Shown piece by piece: positions 41,560 to 51,906 of a stretch of 64,000 nucleotides of DNA. The position numbers were made by a program, and so were the translations under genes. The first letter of the stretch is position 1. Every line of letters begins with the position of its first letter. A model generated the notes under the pieces. That model did no database searches. It was given only the letters and a program-made list of their open reading frames with translations, and had not been told where the DNA came from. This DNA comes from Diplosphaera chodatii (lineage: Eukaryota; Chlorophyta; Trebouxiophyceae; Prasiolales; Stichococcaceae), in the NCBI GenBank assembly GCA_032358165.1, contig JAALGY010000014.1, forward strand, positions 1,054,001-1,118,000, written 5' to 3'.

Positions 41560-44511
41560 ATGCAGATCATGCCCTCAGCGGCGCAGCCCACGAATGGCAG
41601 GCGGCAGCCCTACGAGCCGAAGGACTCGCTGTATGATCCCTATCGCAGGACGGACCGCTATGGCATCATGGGGCAGGCTCCACAGCCGTGGACAGAGTAT
41701 GCGCGCCTCATACTTCTCGGCATCACGCTGGTGCCAATCAAGGCAGTGGTGTGCTTCGGTGAGCTGCTGCATATGCTTTGGATGTACGCTTCACTCTTAC
41801 GACTGTTGCTCAGCACGCACACTGAAACAGCAGGCATTTGCTAGTTGCGCTGGTGCCAGGCGCGCGCATGCAGACATGTGATGTTGCATGCGTTTGCGCT
41901 TCAGTGTCCGTGTTCTTTTGCTACGTCTGCTCGCACATCTCAGCCCTGGTGCCGGCCGGGCCGCGCGAAGCCTTCTTGGAGGTCACACTCAAGGTGACGA
42001 GTGCCCAGGCATCGGCCGCACCGCTTTCACACATGCTGGCCAGACAGCATGCCCTGCAATGGACTGAGCACAGAACCTGGGAGTCACTGCTACCAGCAGC
42101 CCTGCGCAGACGGCAGTGTGCCTCTGCTGCAGTTCGGCTCACGGGCAGCGCTGCTGGGCTTGGGCTTCGTCACTGTCAATACAGTGCGGGTAACAGACGG
42201 AGAAAACGACTATGTCGCCAGCAACACGCAGGCGAGAGTTCCCCGAGGTCCTTGCTGCTGCACACATCTGAGGAGCATGCAGACAGGGTTGCCAGGCTGG
42301 CAGCAATCAGATTTGCTGAGATCAACCAAGGAAGCTCACATGACCACGCCTCGTCGCTTTGCTTGTTTGATGTCACAACCCTTTGTCGGTGCACAGCACC
42401 TGTACGTGGACCTGTCCAAAGCGTGAGCGTGTTGCTGCCGTGTTCACGAGGGCGTGATGTGCAGAACCCGTTGAGCTGCGCTTGCTGCAGGGCAAGCGGA
42501 AGCTTGCGAGGGCGCAGCGGCAGGGGCGCGAGCAGCGGAAGCCGGTGGCGGTTGGTGCCATCATGTCCAACCACATAAGCTATGCAGACATTCTGGTGAG
42601 TGTTGAAAGTGAAAGCCACAAAGCCACTACAAAAGGCATTTTCAGCATTTTGGAGCACCGGGCTGTTGCTGACACAGGAGGACACAGCGGCATGCTGCTG
42701 CATGCCGCTGTCTTGACCACCATCGCCAGTGCTGATCCCCCTGCTGCCTGACGAACCAGTAGTGTCGACAAGCGGGCCCTATTGCATGCGCAGTCGCTGC
42801 TGGTGGATAGACCCTCGACCCTGTCACGATGCAGGTGCACATGGCCCAGTGGCTGCCCAGCTTCGTGGCGAGGGATGCGACGGCCAACCTGCCCTTGATC
42901 GGCGTCTGCAGGCATGCTGAGCTCCCTTCGAACCCACCACCTTCGGCACCCAGCTGACTGCAGGCCCCTGGGCACACGCATGACTGTTGCAACCTCATCC
43001 TGTGGTCGCACAGTCACCCTGCCTGCACATCGCTGGTATGCAAGAGCATGCCCTTCATCGCGGGGCTTCCACATTGTTGGTCAGTGTACGGCAACGGTAC
43101 GATGCTTCCAGCGGTGGGCTGTCTTATGATTTTGGCGGCCTCTGCTGCTGCAGCATCGCCATGGGCTGCCTGTTCGTGGACCGGGAAAAGGGCGACGGCG
43201 GGAAGCAGATCAATAAGGAGGTGCGTTGAAGATTTGTTGTGGAGGGTTCTCATGTAAAACTCCCTGCCGCCGTTGTGCTGCGAGCAGAGGTCGCTGAGGC
43301 TGGGCAGCTGTCGTCAGTTGGGATGTCGCTGGCTGCAGAAGCAGGCGTGCCTTTCTTGCTGCTGAGCAACAGAGAGTTGATGAAGCTCGGTGGCGTCTGA
43401 ACATTGGCATGCTGCTCACCCCAGATCTAACCTAGACCCTACGGCTTGCACATGCTGTCCTGCAGTTCATCGGCGTGGCGGCGAGGGTGAAGGAGCGCAT
43501 GCAGCAGGTGGCGGCGGGGGACGGACCCCACCGGCGGCCCATCCTGCTGTTCCCGGAGGGCACCACCACCAACGGGCGCTACCTGCTGCGCTTCCGCACC
43601 GGCGGCTTCCTCGCGGGGGTGCCGGTGCAGCCCATCATCCTCAGATACGGCAAGGTGTGTGCTGTGCAGCTCAGCGACACATTGATGCGCGTGAGGCACA
43701 CAGCATGCTGCCCGACGTTTGCGAGGGTGCAACAATGGTGGGCAACTCCCAAGCTGTCACCGGCCGTGCGTGGTGGGTGTAACTGCATGGTACCTGGCGA
43801 TTTGGTTGGCAGCAGGGCTGGGTGCTGACAAATTCAAGGCTTTTTCCAACCTGCATGGTGTCCTGTGCAGAGCCGGGTGTCTCCGGCGTGGGAGACAATC
43901 CGCGGCGCCTGGCACATCTTCCTGATGCTCGCCAACCCGCTGCACACAGTCACCGTGTACGAGGTACACACCACTCTTCCATGCGGCTTTGTTGCTGTGT
44001 GCCATTGCCGCGCCTCTGTGCTCACGAGCATGCAACCGAAGCTCTGCCGCGCCCGCATGACAGCACCTACACACCACACTCTTATGGTGGAAGCTTCTCC
44101 TTCTCATGGGCCTGCATCACAAGCACGACACTGAATCAAGTACACCCCTCACTCTTGTGCAGCTGCCGGTGTACATGCCATCAGAGGCAGAGCGGCAGGA
44201 CCCGCGGCTGTACGCCGACAACGTCCGGCAGTTCATGGTGAGCATTCTGCTGCGCTGTCCTTACTAGACGCCTCTTGCAGAAGTCCAGCGATGGCTTTCT
44301 GTTCGACACCCGCCAAAGTGTTGCTGCATGCTACGCAACAACCGATCGCTGGTCTGTGCCTACTGCTTGGGTCGCTGACGGCATGGCTGCTCCTGCCCTG
44401 CAGCTCAAGTACAGCGACCTGATTCCGCACGACGCCACCTTTGACGACAAGCGGGTGTTCCACGCGGCGCTGCGTGGTCAGGCGCCGCCCATCATCAAAA
44501 AGCAGCAATGA
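41560..44511 (+). CDS. Lysophospholipid acyltransferase (LPCAT/LPEAT, PlsC family)
   Basis: Predicted membrane enzyme that re-acylates lysophospholipids with acyl-CoA at the ER. Ten exons (41560-41758, 41905-41993, 42133-42189, 42491-42595, 42835-42911, 43154-43220, 43466-43654, 43871-43963, 44163-44237, 44404-44511) join in phase to 352 residues. Membrane segments lie near residues 47-75 (ARLILLGITLVPIKAVVCF) and 98-115 (AALLGLGFVTVN). PlsC motifs: block I IMSNHISYADIL (NHxSYxD, catalytic His and Asp), block II region PSFVARDATANLPLIG, CLFVDRE, and block III LLFPEGTTTNGRYLL. The C-terminal part (RVSPAWETIRGAWHIFLML, LPVYMPSEAERQDPRLYADN) matches plant LPEAT/LPCAT1-type proteins. No EF-hands follow, so the protein ends shortly after the acyltransferase domain. 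The donor at 42911 is GC (CAG|GCATGC). A TGTAA lies at 44817. Confidence 0.9.
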
Positions 44512-44816
44512 TGTGCGGTCAGGCCGGTAACAGCTACGGCGGTGGCAGCGACGGCGGCGCCCTGGGACAGCAGCAGACTGCGACAGCTGGCACCCAGACA
44601 AGTTGGCCAATCATCAGGTCAGTAGGTTGGGCAACAAGACCGGCAGCAGTTCAAACTGCAGCTGCAGAGGTTCTGCAAATTTGACATGGCAGGGGATCAC
44701 CGCACCTCAGTCGTCAGATGTGGCACGCGCCGACAGCATGCGGCAGCATGAACTGCCTGCTAGCTTCTGGCTCAGAACGCATGTCAGGCAGAGCATGCGC
44801 GCTGGAATTTTGGCAC

Positions 44817-44821
44817 TGTAA
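44817..44821 (+). terminator. Putative TGTAA polyadenylation signal (acyltransferase gene)
   Basis: TGTAA is the usual green-algal polyadenylation signal. This one lies about 305 bases past the acyltransferase stop. A five-base motif is weak evidence alone. Confidence 0.3.
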
Positions 44822-45536
44822 ACTGTGCAATGTGTTGGCTGGCGGCCTTGCTCAGCGGAAATTTACTCTGCTGCAACAGTGCTGGCGAGGGTGATTCTGT
44901 ATTCGAATACTACATTCTGAGGGGTGCACGGCATGAGCACCGGACGCTTCGGCTGAAAGTGGCCAGCATCCTCAGACCAAGAAGTTGACATTGGGACGTG
45001 TAATAGGCATGGCTGAACTTGCAGTCGGCTGGCGGCTGATGAAACCACTTAGAAACCTTCAGTCTGAGGTCTGCTGCACATGTGCAGCTGGTCACCACTG
45101 TTTGAATCCGAACACACAACGCTGCCAAGGCTTGCGTCAATTTAGCGTGCAACGTCTGAGCATGCAATATGGCAGGCGCTGTCACCCAAGCCGCCAAGGG
45201 GTCTAATGGTTCGTCATGTCATCTGATGAGCCTCACGTTCCTATTGCGCCCCTGTGAACACTGCCCGTTGTTTGATTTGCAAGGCAACAGCCACCCAAGC
45301 CATCCCGCATGCCCCGTGAGGCCCAAAATTGACATGCGGGTGGCAGCGCCATGTGCCGAAACCTCCGGATCCCTCATGCTCAGCAGCCGCGCACCCGCCC
45401 ACGGCCTATTCAATTGCGGTGGTCTCCAGCGTGAGGCCTAACCACAAGGCGCTAGCAGCCCTATGCCGCAGCCGCCAGCGGCCATGGAGCGATCCGTTCA
45501 ACCTGCATCCCCAGGATGCAGGATGCGGGAAGGTGA

Positions 45537-45665
45537 TCAGCTGCGGCGGGCCTTGGTGCCCCGCGTCAGGCTGCCCACGAAGCTGGAAGCAGCAGCGGCC
45601 AGCACAACTTCCAGCGCCACCACAGCGCCGGCCTGCACAGCAAACAACAACAGCCGCTTCCAGTA
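45537..45665 (-). CDS. Possible last exon of an unplaced small membrane protein
   Basis: A minus-strand frame after a good acceptor (ggccag) at 45666 encodes YWKRLLLFAVQAGAVVALEV, then a hydrophobic Ala-rich stretch and SLTRGTKARRS with a stop at 45537. The hydrophobic helix and basic tail look like the end of a single-pass membrane protein. Upstream minus-strand frames at 45880-46170 could supply earlier exons, but no start or convincing joins were found. It may be spurious. Confidence 0.25.
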   Translation of the reverse strand, partial: YWKRLLLFAVQAGAVVALEVVLAAAASSFVGSLTRGTKARRS

Positions 45666-46355
45666 CTGGCCTTGATAACACGTGAGCAGGCGCCATGTTG
45701 TGGATTTGATTACTGTTTTGGAGACCACTGATGTGTGATGTTTCTGCAGAAAGCATCACTTGGGTGCGCCACAGCAGGGCACCTCGGGTACATATGCATC
45801 ACTGGATGGAACGCAGGGCACGCCACACATGCATGCCAGCAAGTACTGGGTTGCAGTATGCTCTTCCCACAGGCGCATGCACATCAAATCATACCCCTGG
45901 GGGTCACCTGTGTCAGGGCGCCCTGGCTCGGCTTGGCCGTGAGCGCGGACGGCACAGACGGCGTCGGCACTACGGCACCAGGAAACAGCACCATTGTCTC
46001 GCACAGCAGGACTGGGAAGCTGCACCCGTCACATGGCACTCGACTGCATATGACGCTCCACCGGTTTGGGCTTGTCAATCATGAGGCTGTTGGACATGTC
46101 AGAGGACTGCAGCGTGATGCCGACATTCAAGAATTCCAGATGCTGGTGCTGCAACCTCTGAGCCCAGGGTTTTGGAGCCCACCTGAGGGTGCTGCTCCCT
46201 GCGCGGCGCTGGTCAGGCCGCCGAGCGCAGCGGCAGCCCCTGCTGCTGCGCCGCCCACTGCGTTGCCTGCGTGTGAATCACCACATGAAGGGTTCAGCCA
46301 CGGAGCAGGGCCAAGGCTAGCAATGCCGTGAGCGGAGCAACAGCAGCATGTAGCC

Positions 46356-49300
46356 CTACCGAGTCAATAGCCATGCTGTCTGTAGTGATGGCACTCGTGC
46401 ATGTATATCCTGGGAGAAACAAGTCGCACCAGCGCCACCGCTGGTGGCAGCTGCTTTGATGCTTCCCCCTGCCCGCTTTGCGTCGGCCGCCCGCCGGTCG
46501 GCAGCCTTCTTCGCCTCGGCGGCGGCCTTGTCGGCGGCCTTTTTGGCCTCCTCGGCCTGCTTTGCCGCTTCCTGCTGCGCCTGCAGGACGCACATTCGGT
46601 GTGTCATGGCACATTGAAGCTGACATGCGGTTTGCCACGTCGGCCCGCTTCGCCGCTCGCTGCTGCGACAGCAGTGCCGGCTCCACGTTGCAGCGACTGG
46701 CTCAGCCAAAACTGTGCTCAGCAAGTACACCCTCCCTCGGACAGATCAACACCCCCATGTCACTCATGGTGCAAGCCTGTGGCACCGGCAGCAGTGGTGG
46801 ATGCTGTCATCTGGCACGAGACCGGGAGCAGGAGCTCAGGCCGGATTGGCTGACCTTGGCGGCGTTGGCGCGCTGCACCGACTTGGGCAGCGGCGCCTCG
46901 AGGCCCTTTACCCCCGACCCCTGCACCGCCCTGGCCACGCTGCTGCTGACCGCGGAGGCCGCTGACGACACATTCTCCGCTGCCTACAGATTGCAATTTG
47001 ATACATCAGTACATCTCCCAAATGTCTTGCGTCACCATGATGCCTTCTAGACCCACAGATGGTGTGATGCTGCCGCAGGTGCTGCAGGGCGCCAGGTGCG
47101 CCCGGCAGTACGCCTGCCTCGCTGCTTATGCTGAAGCACGATGCAGACTCGGTTGCACAGGCATCCGGGTGGAGTCCACCTGCTGCAGGGGGGCCGCCGG
47201 CTCAGACACCTTGGCAGGGGCCGCCTTCTTTACCGCCTGTGTTGGATTGGAGGATAGGTGTTGATGATGACTCCAATCCCTAATGCTGCAATAGTGTCGC
47301 TGCACTCTGCTGACTGTTGACCAATCTGGTTCTGATAAAGCGCCGGTGCATATTGCTGCACAGGGGTGACAAGGATGAAAAAAATACATGCACCTGCACA
47401 GCCGGCTTTGCAGCGCTCTTCGCGGCATCCGCCGACCTCTTCAGGCCATCCAGCGGGTTTGGGACCGCCGGCTGCGATCATGAATCCCATGTGACTCACC
47501 ATCGGCCAGTCATCAGTGCACTGTGCTGGTTGCACGGCGGGCAGCTCAGCGACGTCACATGCCTTGGGCTTTTGCGGGGCTGGCTTGGCCGCCGGTGCTG
47601 CCGCCAGCTTTGGCGTCGCCGCCTTTACTGCGTCTGCCGAGCGCTTCAGTGCGTCCAGTGGGTTGGGTGCCTGCAGCAGTATGACGCTGCGTGTTCAGGG
47701 TCCCGATGATCCTCCCAACAGACAGACAGACAGACGTCAGTCTGTAGTAACCTGTGCTGAAGCTTCATGGCAACACACAGCAGAGTGATCATGACATTTG
47801 GTCGGATCTGTGCAGCACAGGGCAAGCACCCTGGGCACGTCGGGCGCCGCCGCCTTGACGGCGTCTGCCGACCTCTTTAGTGCATCCAACGGATTGGCCG
47901 CCTGCAGCAGTAAGATGTCGTTGCCGCTGCTTAACCCTTGAAGTGTGCATGTTGCAGGTCCCATTGTTCATGTCCTGAAACCAGACGCATGCACATGGAA
48001 CCAGTTGCAGCTGCCTGCGAGGGCAGCACACTAAAGCGCACTGCACATACCTTCGGCACCGCTGCGTCTGACGCAGCCGCCTTGACTGCTGCTGCGGGCT
48101 TCCTCAGTGCGTCCAACGGGTTCGGTGCCTGTTGAAAGCACGTGCTGCTGTTACGGTGGGGCAGGTCGGCATTTATAGTTGATGTGCATCCTTTGATGTG
48201 CTCGGTGAGGTCTGGGACCGGGATGCCAGCCAAGCGCAGCAGCCTGACGACAGATGAGTCTGTGTGGGACTGCGCAGCAGCTCAGGCAAAGGCAGGTACC
48301 CTCGCTGCTGCCTTCGGCGCCGCCGCCTTCACTGCCTCCGCCGGCCTCTTCAGTGCGTCCAGCGGGTTTGGGGCCTGCAGCAATGAGCCATGGACATTCA
48401 GGGTCGGGATGGCCCTGTTGGTTGCTCAATGCTTTAGAATCCAGACTCTTGCCCAGACTACTTGCTAGCACACCAGACTGGTTCGGATGTCTATTTCTGG
48501 ATCTGGAGATGGATGGATCTGGATGGAGATGTGGATGGTTGCTGACGAACACAAGGAGGCAGGTACCTTAGGTGCCGCAACGTCAGGCACTGCCGCCTTG
48601 ACTGCGTCTGCTGAGCGCTTCAGTGCGTCCAGCGGGTTCGGTGCCTGCAGCAGCTGTATGCCTTTGCCTCTTGTCCAAATGCTCTGATGTCATACATGGC
48701 GAAAGTCATCATCAAGGTTACATGCACAGCACACTAGTAGCAGATGTTGTTTCAACACTAATGCAAGCACTATCGCGCCATGTCTGTACCCTTGGCACCG
48801 ATGCATCTGGTGCCGCGGACTTGAGAGCGTCTGCTGGCTTCTTCAGTGCATCCCGCGGGTTGGGCACCTGCGGCACACAGCCTGCCGTTACACTGGGACA
48901 ACCCGGATTCTTGCAGGTATGTGGAGAGGTCTGAACAGGGTCTGTGAGGCATAAAACAGGGGTGCCTGCTAAGCGCAGCAGCGTGACCACTGCACTTCTG
49001 TGGGTTCATGCAGTGGCAAAGCCACAGGCAGGTACCCTCGCCACTGCCTTCGGCGTTGCCGCCTTCACCGCCTCTGCTGGCTTCTTCAGGGCATCCAGCG
49101 GGTTGGGTGCCTGTCGCGATCACAACCCATTGCCAATCTCAGATGGCCTGGCTTGCCAAGTGCGCTGAGGTCTAAAGATGCGAGTGCCTGACGGCATGCA
49201 CGACAGGCCATCAGCAGTGTGATGCCGAAAACAACAGCAACAGCACAAGGCAGCACCCTCGGTGCCGCTTGCTGTGGCGCCGCCGCCCTGACCGCGTCCG

Positions 49301-51353
49301 CCGGCTTCCTCAGTGCGTCCAGAGGGTTGGGCGGTGCAGCCTGCAGCATTCAGGGGCGCTCTGATGCTGTGGACAGGCTGCCATACATCATTTGGGCGAC
49401 ATGACCTTGCAGTCTTCCTGACGTTTGGAGTTTCCGGCTTCCTGCTAAGTGGCAAGCACAGCATGTATCTGGCGGCAACATCTGCATGCAGCTGTGTAAC
49501 ATCATGGCGTCAGCATGGCCAGGAATGCTCGAGCACCTTCTGCACAGCTGATGGCGCGGCTGCCTTGGCAGCATCGGCCGTCTTCTTCAACCTGTCCAGT
49601 GGGTTGGGCACCGCCGCCTGCTTGAACAGCACAGCAGTGATATTGTTCCAGTACAGGTAAGACTATGACTGCTGCGCCAGAAACTGCGGACTTGAGACGA
49701 GCCCCCATCAATGGTCTGCTGGTAATAATGCCCAATAGCAGTCTGCGCGCTCCACTTCCTGAAAGCTGTGAACCTGGGCCACAATTTGCCAGCGGTACCG
49801 GATGCCATCTGAAACCAAGCAGCACCTTCAGCTTTGGTGCCGTTGACGCCTTGGGCACGGCTGACTTGGCGCTATCAGCCGCCCTTTGCAGGCCGGCCAG
49901 CGGGTTTGGCGGCGTGACCTGGAGCAGCAACCATCATAATGATCAGCGGCCATGCAGGCCTGCGTACCACTGCACTTACTCCGCCTGCATTGGTTTTTCA
50001 AAAAACCTGCCGTGATGCCTGTCGCGTGCCACCAGCAGAGGCTGATGCACACTCCTCTGCGCACGTGCAAAAGCTGCCTGACGCTGTTGCTTCCTGCTCA
50101 CATGCAGTGCATCAGCAGGCCCGGTGTTCTTCTGCACCACCAGCCTACCTTCGGGGCGGCGGCCTTGACTGCGTCGGCTGCTTCGCTAGCCTGCTTCTGC
50201 AGCTGGCCCGCCGCCGGCAGGTCGATTTTGTCGGCGACCTTCTGCGCCGCGCGCTGCGGCCGGGCTCCGAACGCCGGGATGTCCACCTTGCCTGCAGCCG
50301 CCGCCGGGGCGCCGGGCGCCTTGCGCCCCAGCACCCTGCCGTTGCCTGCACCGCCCGACAGTTCCGCACGCTCACATATGACAAGCATGGGATCCCACAG
50401 ATGTGCCGTGGTGCAGGGTCAGACAGCTGATGATTGACTGCCATGCGCGGGGATTGGGTCTGCGAGGCTACTGAGCATTCCCGCAAGAAAAGGCAGCAAG
50501 ACACTGCTGCCACTCCGCCCAATGCATCCTTGCCTGATCCCCCGGAGAGTGCAACTCGACACTTGAACGGTGCGACAGCCGCGATGTCCATGCACTGCAT
50601 TGCATCTGTGCAGCAACTGGGCGACCAAGCCTGGTCATAGCTCAGCCCTCATAGCATACACTGTAGCTCACCCGCCAGAAGCTCCTCCAGCTGGGACTGC
50701 TCATCCGAGATGCCAGACTTTTTGATGATCGGTGCGGCTGACAGCGGCGGCGGTGCCACGACATTCCCGCCCAGCAGCGCCGCAGACAGCGTCAGCGCCG
50801 CCGCCGCCGCGTCCAGCCGCTGCTGCGGCGGCGCATCCCTGCTGCAGTGGGCACAGAAGCCACATTCAGCCAGCTCGTCGCTCCGCTGACAGGGACAATG
50901 TCGATTCAAACTGCCAGTCACAGGCGTCGTTGCGGCACGTATTGTATACATGACAAGAGCCGAGGCCTGGTTGTTGACTAGCTTCGTAAACCGTGCGGTA
51001 TGCCACGAGCACATGCCGCATCAGCTGAGTCAGACTGAACATGCATGTGCACTGGTGATGCGCTGAATGGGGGTCCTGCGGCTGATGTAGTAAATCCTGA
51101 CCCCGGTCTATCAATCTAAGCTCAATGCTGGTTTCTTGCCACCAGAAATATTGCATGCACGCTTCCCAGATCACAGCGGATCCTGCATGCATGCCTCGCG
51201 GCCCAGACTGGCGTCAGGCCATGATCATCACACTCACTCGGTCTTCTCAGCCCTGCAGAGTGGTGAAGTAGCCCGCCCGCGAGCGTTGGGCCGCGGCACA
51301 AAAACGGCCGCCCGCAGCGGGGTGCCCGCCAGGCACTGCTGTGAGGCGAGCAT
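46356..51353 (-). CDS. Plastid-targeted protein built from exon-encoded tandem repeats
   Basis: Function unknown. Eighteen exons join in phase to 604 residues. Exons 51238-51353, 50672-50838 and 50149-50345 encode a transit-like start (MLASQQCLAGTPLRAAVFVP), a hydrophobic Ala/Leu stretch (AAALTLSAALLGGNVVA) and KVDIPAFGARPQRAAQ. Eleven phase-0 exons of 72-108 bases follow, one repeat each: 49826-49918, 49537-49617, 49257-49340, 49036-49110, 48790-48867, 48567-48644, 48300-48374, 48051-48128, 47830-47901, 47563-47670 and 47394-47471. The repeat consensus is APNPLDALKKPADAVKAAAP plus a short variable end. The C-terminal exons 47180-47236, 46855-46983, 46639-46662 and 46356-46580 encode Ala/Lys helices (EEAKKAADKAAAEAKKAAD). 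The repeats should form short amphipathic helices separated by the NPLD turn. A thylakoid or envelope surface role is conceivable only from the targeting-like start and amphipathic design. One donor (47563) is GC. Confidence 0.75.
47394..49918 (-). repeat. Array of eleven exon-plus-intron tandem repeats
   Basis: Eleven exons of similar sequence recur every 199-301 bases, each starting right after a CAG acceptor and ending at a phase-0 donor. Some introns are homologous too. The intron before the exon at 48300 and the one before 49036 share aagcgcagcagc(c/g)tgac and aggcaggtaccctcgc(t/c). Whole exon-intron units have therefore been duplicated, not just exons. Confidence 0.88.
48492..48540. repeat. 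Low-complexity GGATCTGGAGATGGAT tract in an intron
   Basis: Purine-rich degenerate repeat (ggatctggagatggat, ggatctggatggagatgtgg) inside an intron of the repeat-protein gene. No function is inferred. Confidence 0.7.
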
Positions 51354-51906
51354 CTGTCTGCAGCCCCGTCGCAACCGCGCTTGCGCCCGATCCACTGAAG
51401 ACGCGTTCACAACGCAGTACGTGGCGCAGGAGCTGGGAATGAAACTGTTGCGATCTGCACGTAGGCATCTGCACAAGCGATCTTGCCTATTATCTGATCT
51501 GCTGGCTGCTACAGCCTCGACTTCCAAGCGGGTGCCAACGAAGTGCATGCTGACGTCTTTGACAATTTCATATCGATATCGTAGACAACGCGTATAGTGG
51601 AAGTTTCAGGCTCGTCGTGTGACATACATCATGCAGCAGACGCTGCATACTGGGCATGTGTGCTGCAGCCTCGGCAAATCGGGACCCAATGCATTTGCTT
51701 GCAGTGCTGCACATCCCTCGCCACAGCACTGCGTTCCTGACCGCTCACGGCTTGATACATCATTCTCACTATGCAACCGTGCAGCAAGATTGCGCTGCAA
51801 AACCCAATGTGAGCAGATCCCGGGCGCTGGCCATGCCGCATGCAACGTTACTGACAGTGCAATAGCATCTACATGCATTTGCTAAAATCTGGACTGTCAT
51901 TGCTGG
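51354..51906. other. Divergent intergenic region, repeat protein / FAD monooxygenase
   Basis: About 550 bases between divergent starts. No exon was recognised, although an upstream exon with a transit peptide for the FAD gene could lie here. Confidence 0.45.

Larger units (their letters stand above)
44512..46355. other. Convergent region, 1.8 kb, one possible membrane exon
   Basis: The convergent acyltransferase and repeat-protein genes leave about 1.8 kb. Apart from the possible minus-strand exon at 45537-45665, listed separately, no coding block, RNA gene or repeat was recognised. Confidence 0.45.

Noticed and set aside
47394..49918. CRISPR-like regular spacing of short similar units
   Set aside because: Units are 72-108 bases, diverged, in phase, and bounded by splice signals. 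They encode a protein repeat, and the organism is eukaryotic.
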